64,000 bases of DNA from Aplectana chamaeleonis (taxonomy: Eukaryota > Nematoda > Chromadorea > Rhabditida > Cosmocercidae), in NCBI GenBank assembly GCA_029168955.1, contig JAPDOI010000122.1, positions 1,456,501 through 1,520,500 of the forward strand, in the 5' to 3' direction. The translations under genes and the position numbers were made by a program. Below the pieces are notes generated by a model. It saw only the letters and a program-made list of their open reading frames with translations, searched no databases and was not told where the DNA came from. Numbering within the stretch: position 1 is the stretch's first letter; each line of letters starts with the position of its first letter. Shown in pieces: positions 42,475-53,289 of this stretch.

Positions 42475-43180
42475 TATTTCGAAAATCGACAAATGGGCAT
42501 CAAATTTGTATTCAGCACCTCAAATAACCCCCACATAGATTCTTTGAGACAAATCTGAGACTTTGACCAAACCACGTTGTACCCTACCGTAAGCTGTCCA
42601 AAATCGATAAACTAACATCAGATTTTCGTTGACAACTCCAAATTACCCCCAGAAGAACGAAATCGTCAAGAGTCAAATTCGCCGTCAAATTTTTCTACCG
42701 GTGGGAACCTTTGAACAAATTTGGTCGAAAGCTTTGGAAAAACGACAATTAAACCTCATTTTCGTGATCAGCATCCTAAATAATCTCTCAGGGTGAATTT
42801 TGAATCAAATCTGGATTTTTTCTTCAACGCTTTGAGAGCCCTCTAATTGGTGTGAATATAGCCCTAAACGAAAAAAAAAATAAACGAAAACCCGTAATAA
42901 GTCCAAAACGCTATCAGTCTGCACATAGTTTGGAAAATCTGCTTCCACCCAAACTTTGCCTAGGGAGGTTGTTTTGAGCCCTGAAAATGATTATAAGGCC
43001 CGCTACCGGATTTTCGTAAGATTGATGCGCTTTTTGGAGGGTTCAATAGGTACGAAAATCGAAGAAAAAACGCCTATAATTTTTTCATAGTGATTCTAGG
43101 CAGCTGCGAAGGGCATATTCGAACTCTAAGTCGAAAATGGATTCTAGAAAAGTACATTTCGATCGGAGTGGCCAGTTTGG
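42475..43180 (+). repeat. Repeat family K, copy 1
   Basis: A non-coding block with two internal, roughly 120-bp-spaced variants of 'TCGA.AAA...CATCA.ATTT' and 'CCTCAAATAACCCCCA' / 'CTCCAAATTACCCCCAG'. Its two ends recur, inverted, at 36740-36985, and the 'GGTTATTTGAGG' motif recurs at 22590. No termini or target duplication defined. Confidence 0.5.
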
Positions 43181-43765
43181 CTGATAGTAGTCTCCTTGTT
43201 AGGCTCAAATTTCTCTTGAATGCGATGTTCGCGCTCGATGTTACGATAACGCGCCCCACAGCTAATGCTTGGGTACGGTAGCGCAGGATCCCTAGTGTTG
43301 AAATCCGTGTTTTTTTTTGTCGAGAGCTTTATAAAAATGCTCCATAGTTTGGTAAACTAGACAGAACTCAAAGTTCAGAACCATGATACTATAACACTGT
43401 TCTTAACTCCGAGGTATGAAGCTATGAAACCTAAATGGTACTCTCGACCTAACTCGGAAGTGTCACAGGTTATTAAAAACTAAGAACCCTTAGCAAATCG
43501 AAGTTTCTCGCTATGCTTCTATAGATGCTGGACATCGCTTCACTCCAAAGGGCATTGACTCATGTGTATGAGTAATGTTTTATGTTGACTTCCACTGCAT
43601 GCTCACCCGCTGACAAACTGCAAGAGCACGGCAGAGAGGCCTGGCGTCGTAAACTAAGATCTAACTCAATGAGCCTCACCGAGTGCGAGCAGAAAATCCC
43701 ATTCCGTACCGACCGCTGACCACTATCGAACCGACCGCTGTCAACCTTTAAAGTCTCTTTAGCAC
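43181..43765. other. Anonymous DNA
   Basis: No gene recognised. It includes the approach to the minisatellite, where looser 'ACCGACCGCTG' words begin at about 43706. Confidence 0.45.
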
Positions 43766-43885
43766 CGACCGCGCGGTAATGCGGGCCGTTAGCGTGATAA
43801 CGAGGACCGACAGCGTGGCATTGAATACCGACCGCGTCACAAAATGTAGCGTCCGCGTGGCATTGCGTTTTGACCGCGGTACTTT
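43766..43885. repeat. ~21-bp minisatellite, degenerate
   Basis: About five units of CCGACAGCGTGGCATTGAATA with substitutions and small length changes, with outlying copies at 43706-43765. GC-rich. Short open frames here are array artefacts. Confidence 0.8.
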
Positions 43886-44471
43886 TAACCGTGTGCAAAT
43901 TCAGGTCCTAACGCTGCCCGTCTCGGGGTTGATGCGGACCTTGTCCGCGGTTGATACGCCCTATTGTAGTTGTTCATGTTAGTGGATTCCAAAAAATGTT
44001 GCGAAACGTCATGGAGTTACTGGATTTTCCATTTGCAATTTTTCTGTAGACAAGATCATAGACGAATTTCATTGCCGAGATCTTCGAAATACCGGTCATC
44101 TGCAGCGTTTCATTTGAGTACATATGAGAAGGCACCGCTCACAGGATTTAGTCAGAAGGAGCACGAGAACGCGTTTTGGCGTCTTTAGCGTCCCTTTTTG
44201 ATAACTTCTTGGGAATCAACTTTCTTCAAATCTGAGAAGTTATTTAGGATTCAGGTGAGAAGGGCTATTCAGGAATACAATGCTTGCAAAGGTCTAAGTT
44301 CGGACAAAAAAAATTGGAGTGTGATTTTTGGATCGTTATACGGTACACGAAGCGCTGTGCAGCGGCATACTCTATTTGTTTGGCGTATGGCACGCTAGAG
44401 CTTTCACGTTTTCGTTCAGACTCAAATCCTAGCAATCAGTGAGCCGTAGGATAGCCCTTCTAATCACTATC
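43886..44471. other. Anonymous DNA
   Basis: Open frames at 43970-44188 and 44198-44398 have no recognisable motif. No bounded repeat was seen. Confidence 0.4.
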
Positions 44472-44475
44472 TTAA

Positions 44476-45088
44476 AGGCAGTGGTCACGATGAAAAACGT
44501 TATCGAAAAAACTGCAAAAATCAGCATAGATCAAAAACAGCTGAAAAACTATGAAGGTAGCGCGGTGAAAATCGGGCTATAATTAGAGTTTCTAGGTCCC
44601 AAAGATGCCAGATCGTGCACACGTGCACAGCGCCGACAAAAATGATCGCAGTCTCATGCCGAGCAGTCAAAAATCATCGACATTCAGAGGAAGAACTAAA
44701 TGCTAATTTACCTAATAAAATCAGTTCTAATAAATTCTAATAAAAATTTTAATAAAAATGTGTAAAATAGTCAATTCAAATAAAAACAGTTGAGCATTGA
44801 AAAAAAGCACTCCAGTAAATGTTTCTGACCAGATGTTTACATGAATCCGAAGGTTCATTGATTGAAATTCAATTTCAAGCCAGCTGATGTTCTTGATACT
44901 AGAGATCATCGATGCCGATGATGTGGAGTGGGCTCGTCCACCATCAAACGACAAGAAAGTTTAGGTTCAAATTTGGCCCAAAACAGTGGTTTTTTCGCGA
45001 TTTTTTCTTACAAGCAATACTAATCGAGACCCAGAAAAGGGTTTAGAGAGAAAAAAACGACAAGCACATTTGATCTCGACCACTGCCT
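44476..45088 (+). mobile_element. TTAA-type MITE, family A, copy 4
   Basis: TTAA at 44472-44475 and 45089-45092, ends AGGCAGTGGTCACGATGAAA and complement. At 613 bp it is longer than A1 (549 bp) because of a local expansion of 'TCTAATAAAAATTTTAATAA'-like sequence at about 44725-44760. Otherwise colinear with A1 and A6. Non-coding. Confidence 0.9.
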
Positions 45089-45092
45089 TTAA

Positions 45093-45385
45093 ATAGTTTT
45101 TGATATTCGAAGGAATTCAAAAACAAGGAGATATTGAAAAAAACGCCAACGCGACCATCAAATCTACTGATTTGGAACAATTCTGCACACCCTCCTCTGG
45201 GCCTAAACTTGCCAACTATTCATGCATTTGGGGGGGGGGGAGGTTGCGAGGGGAAGGCAATTTCTCATATGTTGGGATGATTTTTTCGGCGCTACCTTTG
45301 GCCGCCACCGCTGATCGTTTGGCTTCACCGCCCCTTCCAGTAATTATGTACGGTATTCGCTTGGCTTTGCCCCACTTTTTCTCTC
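45093..45385. other. Anonymous DNA with a G10 run
   Basis: Nothing recognised. A homopolymer of ten G at 45231-45240 is the most notable feature. Confidence 0.4.
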
Positions 45386-45389
45386 TCAA

Positions 45390-45818
45390 AGGCAGTCTCC
45401 ACTATAAATTTCTTCCTCGGTATTGGCCGGAAATCGAAAGTTCAGGGTCTCATTGCAGCCCTGGGGTCGAAATAACGAACGAAAACGAGCCCAAAAGAGC
45501 TCTATACGGCTCCGAAGTCCGCTCGCGCTAGCCCTTCCGCTCGTGGTCGAGTTTTCCGAGGAACAGTTTGGTCCACTTCTACATTAGCATTGGAGCGCGA
45601 GCGCGGCTGAGGAACGCTGTCTATTGGAACGCTGTCTACTTCAGCTCCATGCCCGCGCAACTGATCCACCTTTGAAATGTGGCTTTCAAAAAGAAGAGCT
45701 TATTTTGGATTTATCGTAGCGTTTTTCGTGATTCTTTCTTCACTGATGAAACAGTCAGACTCAAAACCTTCGTCTTCTGGTGGAAACTCGAAAACGATTT
45801 TTATCGTTGACAATGCCT
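45390..45818 (+). mobile_element. TTAA-type MITE, unnamed family N
   Basis: Ends AGGCAGTCTCCACTATAAA and ATCGTTGACAATGCCT, with flanks TCAA (45386-45389) and CTAA (45819-45822). 429 bp. The signal-peptide-like open frame starting at 45677 runs across its right end into the next MITE, so it is not a gene. Loosely related to family C ('GAAAACGAGCCC'). Confidence 0.65.
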
Positions 45819-45822
45819 CTAA

Positions 45823-46325
45823 AGCAGTGGTTGCAATGAAACATGCTCGTCTACTTTTCTTCTCCGGACCCTTTCCTGGACGCAGAGTAGTGAGACCAAT
45901 ACGAAAAAAACTGCGAAAAAACCCTAGTTTGGGTCAAATTATTAGCCTCAACTTTCCGATCTTGCGAAGATGGACGAGCCCACTCCGCATAATCGGCGTC
46001 GATGACCTTTAGTATCAACGATGTCAGCTGGCTCGAAACTGTAATTTAATCAGTGACTTGTCATCTGCTGAATGGCCTGTCCGATTATTTCTGTCCTCAT
46101 CCACTCATAACATTACATGGAGTGCTTGCTTACATTGTTCAGCTGCTCTTATTACGTCAACTTTTATTTATTTCTGTCTGTGAATGTCAATGAATTTTGA
46201 CTATACACCCATCAGACTCCGTTACTTTTGGGCGGAGCTGTGCTCGTTGGCACGAACAACTTAGGAACTTAATAAGTGTAATTATAGCTCGTTCCTTGCC
46301 CCGTAACCTTTCAGCTGTTTTCGAA
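45823..46325 (-). mobile_element. TTAA-type MITE, family A, copy 5, inverted, right end lost
   Basis: Starts AAGCAGTGGTTGCAATGAAA after CTAA 45819-45822 and follows the inverse of A1 and A3 ('CTCCGGACCCTTTCCTGG', 'GATGGACGAGCCCACTCC', 'GTTCAGCTG', 'TTTCAGCTGTTTTCGA'). It breaks off near 46325 where A3 continues to GTGACCACTGCC. Non-coding. Confidence 0.8.
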
Positions 46326-46589
46326 GAAGTCTGTATCCACGTTCAAAACAGCCTCCAAGTAATCACCTGTCGAAGCCCATCGAACCAACGATGCCCAAAA
46401 AGAGCCCGAAGTAGCTCTAGACGGCCTCAAACTTCAACGCAGGGTGCGCTCTCTACCCAATCACCTCAACTGCCACCAATCACACCAAGTGACTAGAAAA
46501 TCGACTTCAAGGAACAACCAGCACTTAAATGTGTTAGGTTCGCCGAAGCCCGGGATTGATGGATAGATTGCCAGCCGACTCGGCCTTCG

Positions 46590-46759
46590 TCAACAAAGGC
46601 CACGCGGCCTGTACACCGCCGACATGTGGCGCCCGGCACACCGACACGCGACGCGGCCACCATACCAATACGCGACTCGGTCAGCACACAGACACGCGAC
46701 GCGTTCGGCACACTGACAAGCAACACGTTTGAAACACTGACACGCGAGGTGGCCGGGAC
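46590..46759. repeat. 24-bp minisatellite
   Basis: Five units of ACCGACACGCGACGCGGCCA plus 4 bases at 46640-46759, with one or two degraded units upstream from about 46590. Because 24 is divisible by three, the array stays open in all frames and produces the artefactual repeat proteins seen on both strands (for example the 216-codon minus-strand frame). Confidence 0.88.
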
Positions 46760-48012
46760 ATCGAACGCCACTGGAGCCGCCAGTGGGTGGGCTAGCAGTA
46801 GAGATAGAAGCAATGCCGATAAGCGATAAAACAAGACTCAAAGGAGAGAGGAGCAGCAGTCGTGACCGAAGCTTCAGAAGCCGGAAAAATGCATCCGCAA
46901 CGCACGCTGCAACGTCGCCAACTACAAAACCATGATGACCGCAATTCGACGTGCAAACAGAACAGTCACTGCTTCCAAAAAGGCAGTGGAAGAGGTCATT
47001 TACGTATCCTACTCCGAGCTCTTCGACAGCCACGTCCATGTACCTCCACATCAGCTGAGACAGGATGATTATGTCGCTCCATCCGTTGTCTCTTTCGAGG
47101 TACGGCATGCCATCACGTCGGTGAGAAATCGTGCTGCACCCGGTCCCGATAGAATTATCCCGATCATATATAAAGAACCTTCCACCATCTCTGATACTGA
47201 CGCTGGCACGGCTCTTCACTCGTTCTCTATCGGAATGCAAGGTACCATTTCATTGGAGGACCAACAAAACTATGTTGTTGTACGAAAAGAGAGGCGCACA
47301 CGCCATTGGCAGCTATCGCCCTATCCACCTGCTGTCTGTTGTTTACAAGCTATTCACTCGTGCTAGTCTCAACAGGATCGATAAATCGTGATGCGAAGTA
47401 CAGCCCAGCGAGCACGCACGGTTCCGAAAAGGATTCAGTATGATCGATCACATCCACACAGTTACAAAACCTATTGAAGTGTCGCTAGAGCACAGAACTC
47501 CGCCTTACCTCTCCTTCAACGAATTGAAGAAGGCTTTCGACTCCGTTGAGGCAGAAGCGGCTCTTGCACCACTGGGAGATCAGGGGGTTCCTTTTCAGTA
47601 CGCGAAGATATTTCGGGATTTGTAAATCAACTTCACAATCACTATTTCACCACTCTTCATAGAGATCATCGTCGTTATGAGGAGAGGGGTTCGTCAAGGT
47701 GATGCCATTTCTACGGTGCTCTTCAGTGCCTCACTTGAGGATGTCATGCGCGAGTTGGAATGGCAAGATATGTGAGTGAAAGTCAACGCTCGGCAGTTCA
47801 ATTATTTTCGCTTCGCTGACGACATTGTTCTCATGACATCATCGACCAGGCAAGCCGAACGAATCTTGACCCACTCAGAAAACTCGTGCGGAGAAGTCGG
47901 TCTTCAGCAGAATTTGTCGAAAACGATGTTTATAAAAAAGGGATACGTTTCTGATGCCTCATTCATGCTCAACGGAACAACCATATCTGAGTGTTGAAAC
48001 TAAGTGTACCTA

Positions 48013-48897
48013 CTCAGACAGTAACACCGGCTGAGGGGCGGAGAAGTTGGCTACCCGGCTGAGCAGGACTTATTTTGGGGTCGGAGCATCTTACCGGGTG
48101 GGTGGGCGGGCATGCAGTTTACCGGCTGAGGGGCATGGCTTAGCGGGGTCAGTGGGCAGACATAGCATTACCGGGAGAGGGGCATGGCTTAGCGGGGTCA
48201 GTGGGCAGACATAGCATTACCGGGAGAGGGGCATGGCTTTAAGGGGTGAGCGGGCAGACATAGCATTACCGGGTGAGGGGCATGGCTTTAAGGGGTGAGC
48301 GGGCAGACATAGCATTACCGGGTGAGGGGCATGGCTTTAAGGGGTAAGCGGGCAGACATAGCTTTACCGGGTGAGGGGCATGGCTTTAGGGGGTGAGCGG
48401 GCAGACATATACATATCATCGGCCCAATACTGAATAGCTAAGGCAAACCAGGGTCACATGCGGTGCGGACAAAGTGGGCATCTTGATGATTCGGGTGGTG
48501 GCATTCCAACGGATGGTCACCCACACGATTTGGATCATTGACCCCTCACCTCCTACGGTTCGTTGTGACCGTGGGGTGTGACAGCGGGTCAGCTCATGAA
48601 TTTTAAAGCAAGAAAAGGCTCACCGCTTCATCGATGAAGCGCTAGCCCCGAATTCGCTGAGGAAGAGGAAAAGCCTACTAGGGGCTTTATCTGCTTCTGC
48701 TGATCAATATTATTCACCCTGTAAGCAACTAATACCGGGTGAGTGAACCTCCATTTACCGGCTGAGGGGGCAGTGAATGCGGGCTGAGGGGGGCCACCAT
48801 TTACCGGCTGAGGGGGCAGTGAATATCGGAGCTCGCCCGGGTACAATGTTTAGTCAGCCGGTATAGCTCGCCCCCTCACCCGGTGTTACTGCCTGAG
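48013..48897. mobile_element. CTCAG-ended TIR element, 885 bp, TA-flanked, inside RTE
   Basis: Left end CTCAGACAGTAACACCGG; the right end is the complement of CTCAGGCAGTAACACCGG. Both continue (C/G)TGAGGGG. TA flanks at 48011-48012 and 48898-48899. The empty site is known: excising the element with one TA restores the RTE codons for VYLGR. 'CCGG.TGAGGGGGC' motifs recur through both halves, and a 49-bp array fills 48121-48409. No transposase. Confidence 0.92.
48121..48409. repeat. 49-bp tandem array, about 5.9 units
   Basis: Units run ACCGGGTGAGGGGCATGGCT, then TTAAGGGGTGAGCGGGCAGA, then CATAGCATT. The first two units carry TAGCGGGGTCAGTGG instead, and later ones a TTAAGGGG variant, so the array grew by at least two rounds. 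The unit contains the same TGAGGGGC word as the terminal repeats of its host element. Confidence 0.92.
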
Positions 48898-49711
48898 TAG
48901 GTCGCGTGGTCAACACAAATTACAATCTAGTACCGACGTTGGACAAACGAGCAGCTTGTGGAGCTTTCAGAACAGTCGAGAAAATTATTATAAAGACGTG
49001 CCCATCTGATCGGCCCATCTGATCGACTCCCCAGGTCTTCCTGCTTTGAAAAATGTTTTAGGAACCTGAACAGGATAAAAATGCGGTGCGCGTTACGCAG
49101 CGCGCAATCCAGAGGACGATGCTCGTATGTCACGTTTTACGCAAAAGAAAATAGAAATTAGGAGCTACGAGCCACGCAGATGGAAGAAAATGAGGGACGC
49201 GGTCGAATATTCTGGGTCGTGGAAGATCAGGTGGGCCAAACACTTTGTACGTTTTGAGGAAAATCGTCGGACAATAGCTCTAACAAATTGGGTACCTCGG
49301 GACCTCGAGCGCACTACAAGCCATCCTCCAACACGATGGTCGGACTTCTTCACCAAAAGCCTTGACAAAAGTGATGGAAGTCTTCGTGTTCCTAGAGCAA
49401 ATAGGGTTTCCTGGCCAAAAATGGCGCTCTCGATAGGGACTAATGGAGACGTTACTAATGCCCGCTGGACGCTTTAGTTGATCAACAGGAGGACAAAGGA
49501 TGCAGGTGAAAGTTAGAGTCGATTCCGGTACGTTGCCGATTTGTGTCATTGATCGCCCGAACAGCTTATATCTGAGATGAATTTTAATATTTCCTCCTTT
49601 TCTCTTTATGATTTATATTGGTATGTTTCTCGTTGGGTTTGCTTTCCTGTGCGCTTGAGGCGGATTTCAGGTTTTTCGGGCATCCTTGGAATTTTTTTTT
49701 CAGAATGTTAA

Positions 49712-50251
49712 AGGCAGTGGTCACGATGAAACACGTATTTCGAAAAAAACTACAAAAATCAGCTCAGATGAAAAACAGCTCAAAAACTATGAAGGTAGTG
49801 TTGTGAAAAACGGGCTAGAATTAAAGTTATTAAGACCCTAAACTTCCAGTTCGTGCACACGTGCACAGAAAGATCACAGTCTCATGCCAAGCAGTCAAAA
49901 ATCATCGACACTCAGAGGAAGAAATAAATGCAAATTTACCCAATAAAGCAATCGAACAATGAAAACAAGCACTTCAGTCGATGTTTTTGACTAGATGTGT
50001 ACATAAATCCGAAGTTTCATTGATTGAAATTCAATTTCAAGTCTGCTGATGTTCTTGATACTAGATATCATCCATGCCTATGATGTGGGGTGGACTCGTC
50101 CACCATCAAAAGACAAGGAAGTTCAGGCTTCAAATTTGGCCTCGGACAACGTTTTTTTCGCGATTTTTCCTTATAGGTTCTACTACTCTATACCCAGAAA
50201 AGGGTTCAGAGAGAAAAAGAAGGCGAGCATATTTGAGCGCGACCACTGCCT
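49712..50251 (+). mobile_element. TTAA-type MITE, family A, copy 6
   Basis: A 540-bp element between TTAA 49708-49711 and 50252-50255, ends AGGCAGTGGTCACGATGAAA and the complement of AGGCAGTGGTCGCGCTCAAA. Colinear with A1 and A4. The plus-strand frames inside are chance. Confidence 0.9.
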
Positions 50252-50255
50252 TTAA

Positions 50256-50840
50256 GAAACTTCCAGAAATCGCCGTTTCTTGTGAGTTCTCAGCTAGAAG
50301 TGGATGTTAGGGTTCTAAGCCCCACCAAAAAGCTATGAATCCTGAATCAAAGCGAAATCTGGTTTGATCACTGACTTATTTCAAAATGGCATGAATTAAG
50401 CCTCGCTACCAATCTCAGTGAAATTTTTCAAAAACGAGAAACGTTTTGCATTCTTCTCTATTTTGAAAAAAAAATTTTCAGGAAGGTTTTAGAAAGTACA
50501 AAACAACTACAAATCCTCCTCACGCACAGAGGACCGTTCTTTGCCTGCAACATCAAACGAGTAAAAGCAAATATAAGCAAGAAAGAAACAGGAAAAAGGA
50601 GGAAAAACCGAAACTAACATTGAATATAAGCTGCTTGGCCCATCATCAACAACATTTGACAAAAGGCCTGAATTTGCCGGATACTTAGTGAGTTGACTGT
50701 CACCGCACCACCGCCTGATTCCATTGCTATAGGCTGTATGTATGTGTTAACTCACCATACCATAACCATTGGACCTAATCATAACAAATCGAAGATGCTG
50801 GATGTATAGTCGGTTTCAGGGTAGAAGTTGAACGCAATTA
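50256..50840. other. Anonymous DNA
   Basis: No gene or bounded repeat recognised; AT-rich with an A-rich run near 50465. Confidence 0.45.
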
Positions 50841-51118
50841 CTGTGCTTTTCTGGGCCGAATTCCGGTCCGCAATCGCGTCTCGACACGCTTTGCGGCCCC
50901 CCGCTTTTGAATCGGAAGAGCTTCCAGCACCGCAGCCGCCGATATGTTGAATCTAGGTGGGTTCCGTGAACTGGAAACGTAACGGAATTGGAGAAAACTG
51001 TATAAAATGTCACATCGAGTCGGCTTTGGCGCTGGGAACTCGACTGATTTTAGCGCGTGCGGACGCAAAGCGTGTCGAGACGCAGTTGCGGACCGGAAAT
51101 TGGCCCAGAGAAGCACAG
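50841..51118. mobile_element. TA-flanked MITE, family G, copy 2
   Basis: A 278-bp element between TA 50839-50840 and 51119-51120. Inverted ends CTGTGCTTTTCTGGGCC continue through 'TTCCGGTCCGCAA' and 'GCGTCTCGACACGCTTTGC'. It matches copy 1 at 7803-8075 along its length. Non-coding; frames across it are TIR shadows. Confidence 0.88.
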
Positions 51119-51120
51119 TA

Positions 51121-51610
51121 CTTATTGGACGCGCATGCTTGAGAGTGTGTGGTCACCCGCAAGTACTGATCAATTAGTGTTAGTCATCGCCTCTCTGACG
51201 AAGCCGACACTGAAAGGCACGCTTGGTGCGGTCAACTCTTTCACAAAAACCGATGATACAGCATTTTGTCGAACTGGATCACGTCGCACTTAGTGGTCGC
51301 CTGATAATCGCGTAATTTGTCTTCTCCGGAACGAGAAATTAACACCTATCTCTGCGCGATAAAAGAGCACTCGCCACACCTTACGGACACATGTGTTCAA
51401 AATTCTCAAGGTTCCAATCAGTTTACAGTAAGAAGGAACGATTGGAGGTTATGACAAGAGTCCCCCAACCGTAGTTTTATCCAGCCGTCTTACTTTTTGT
51501 ACATAATTTCGAGTTCACTTTAAACGCTTTTCGCTAAGAGCCCGCGAATTGCTGACAGCCGGCAATTAATATTTTTTGCTCATTGTTTTTTATTTGTTTT
51601 ATTGTTTTAT
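51121..51610. other. Anonymous DNA
   Basis: Nothing recognised apart from the short frame at 51057-51293, which begins in the MITE and has no motif. Confidence 0.4.
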
Positions 51611-51614
51611 TTGA

Positions 51615-51720
51615 AGACAGTGTTCACGATGGGAAAAACTCAAGAGAAACTTGACTCGCGAAAATCCGTCTTGTTTCTAAACAGCTGTAGAATCGCGGAG
51701 GCTACGCGGCCAAAATGCGC
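51615..51720 (+). mobile_element. Left end of a TTAA-type MITE
   Basis: AGACAGTGTTCACGATGGGA follows TTGA 51611-51614, a family terminus. The matching right end was not found, so only the left ~100 bp are annotated; the boundary is arbitrary. Confidence 0.45.
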
Positions 51721-51954
51721 TAAAAATAAAGTTACCGTATTTCCTTTATTGAACGCCCCCTCTATTTGAATCCCTTCCTCTGATTGAACCCCCTTTCGGT
51801 GGGGATTGAAAATAGAGCACCCCCGCCCCCTTAGTATTAGAGCACTCTTCATCTAAAAATCCATTGGAGACTTTTAACTGGGATACTTTTTCTGTCTCAC
51901 ATTTTTTACTCCATGCACATGTTTTGCCAATACGCTACCTACCTATACACTCCG

Positions 51955-52262
51955 CGCAGAACGTGAGAAGCGGCCTTCTGCCAAGGGCAGAGTAGCCAGA
52001 GGCGCCATTCAGAGGCAGTACGAGGAGTGAATGTTCAACTGCAAGAAGGAGTTCACCAAGGGCGGCCATCCAAAAGCTCCAACAATGTTTGTATACCTGA
52101 ATTGGGTTGCGACTGCATGGGAGCAACTTTCAACAGAGGTTGTCGCTCTTTCCTTCAGGCCTGCCGGATTACAAATGCCGCAGATGGCTCCGAAGACGAC
52201 GCCAATCTGTATTTTAAAGCTGCCCATACTTACCGGACGTGAACTGCTTCGCGCTGCTTGAG
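51955..52262 (+). pseudogene. pogo/Tigger-like transposase C-terminal remnant
   Basis: Two overlapping frames together read 'KKEFTKGGHPKAP', 'YLNWVATAWEQLSTEVVALS' and then, after a frameshift near 52160, 'SFLQACRITNAADGSEDDAN'. This W..AW..L....(V/I)..SF..C.ITN..DG(S/T)EDD pattern is the conserved region just after the DDE domain in pogo/Tigger (CENP-B/Jerky-type) transposases and their host-derived relatives. The N-terminal helix-turn-helix and the catalytic residues were not found, and the TIRs are unknown. It could equally be a domesticated-gene pseudogene. Confidence 0.6.
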
Positions 52263-52650
52263 ATGTCGACACCCAGAACCTTGTCTACGTTTTTGTAGAG
52301 ATAGATCTGGGGCCCGACCTAAAAATGGCTTTATTGATGATGATCTCTTGTAGCCCGCCGAGTAATTCATTATTGTCCCGCTTTGGCTCGCCTAATAAAC
52401 TTTGTTTGCACATGTTGACTCTTGAATTCTCGGCTGAACATTACAGCCTCGCCTTCTATTTGAACCCCTTGAAAAATAGTACAGCCCGCAAAGATACCAA
52501 TTCGTGCGCAGGTACACAACGCCTCCTATAAAAATTTGAATTTCATGATGTGAATGGTCAAAATTCACCACCACTCTTAGTGAAATTGCACAGCAACTAA
52601 AGAAGTATGTTTATGTTGTTCTTGTTTATTGCGTTTGCATAAGGTAATAG
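52263..52650. other. Anonymous DNA
   Basis: Nothing recognised. It may include the 3' part of the pogo-like element. Confidence 0.4.
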
Positions 52651-52654
52651 TTAA

Positions 52655-53102
52655 AGGCAGCGTTCACGGTGATCATCCTCGTTGACTTTCCATAGTGAAA
52701 TGATAGGCGAGAAGGATCCTAGGCTCCCAGTGTCGAAAGAACGGTAGAAAACGAGCCAGGAGCGGCAAAATAACGGCTGCAAACAAGCGTTTTGGTGCCC
52801 CAGACACGCCTGGTGCCCCAGATCCGCCCCCTCGGAATGAACAAATGAAGACTCAGATTACAGGAATGATCAACTCGAGAAAGTGGTGAAAAGTGAGCTG
52901 ATCGCTTGATTGCATTGAAGGCTATCATCCTTCATAGCGGTCAATTCCTCCACGCTTAAAAATCAACGTAACAAGGGAGAGCCTATTTTCGCTCGAACAC
53001 GCGTCTTTCGTGTCCTTTCTAAGCATGCCTTGCTATATAAAGCACCAGACCTTCCGTAAGCCATGGAGATATCGGAAGTGAAATTTATCGTGAACACTGC
53101 CT
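52655..53102 (-). mobile_element. TTAA-type MITE, family C, copy 2, inverted
   Basis: TTAA 52651-52654 and TCAA 53103-53106, 448 bp, the same length as copy 1 at 42023-42470 but in the opposite orientation. Ends AGGCAGCGTTCACGGTGATC and GTGAACACTGCCT. Non-coding. Confidence 0.9.
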
Positions 53103-53289
53103 TCAAATAACAGTGGCAAACTGGTATAATAGTATGAGCAGAAGGAAGCAAAAAAACAATATTCTGTGAAGAATTGTGTTAGAAAGGGGTAAGAAAGTAG
53201 ATGGAGAAGAAGATCCTTACCTATAAGACCGTTCCGAACTATTTTCACCTTTCACTGGTGAGTAATAATATTTCAGCGTGCTGTTTAAG

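Larger units (their letters stand above)
46840..49490 (+). pseudogene. RTE-type retrotransposon copy 2, split by an 885-bp element
   Basis: Colinear RTE ORF from the linker after the endonuclease to the C-terminus. Segments: 46932-47155 ('YSELFDSHVHVPPHQLR', 'SVRNRAAPGPDRI'); after a frameshift, 47155-47625 ('LARLFTRSLSECKVP', 'SYRPIHLLSVVYKLFTR', 'RKGFSMIDHIHTV'); 47626-47997 ('RRGVRQGDAIS', then catalytic 'RFADDIVLM' with FADD at 47812-47823 intact). Stops lie at 47389, 47623, 47773 and 47995. After the insert (48013-48897) the frame resumes at 'VYLGR' and runs to 'RWSDFFTKSL' and 'WTL' at ~49477. The endonuclease is absent. Same lineage as 2112-3030 but a different subfamily. Confidence 0.9.

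Noticed and set aside
45677..46012. 111-codon frame starting with a hydrophobic, signal-peptide-like segment
   Set aside because: The frame spans the junction of two TTAA MITEs (45390-45818 and 45823-46325), so it is a chance fusion of repeat sequence.
46590..47240. 216-codon minus-strand frame, repetitive 'RVACRCA' segments
   Set aside because: Antisense of the 24-bp minisatellite and the RTE gene; unit length divisible by three keeps it open.
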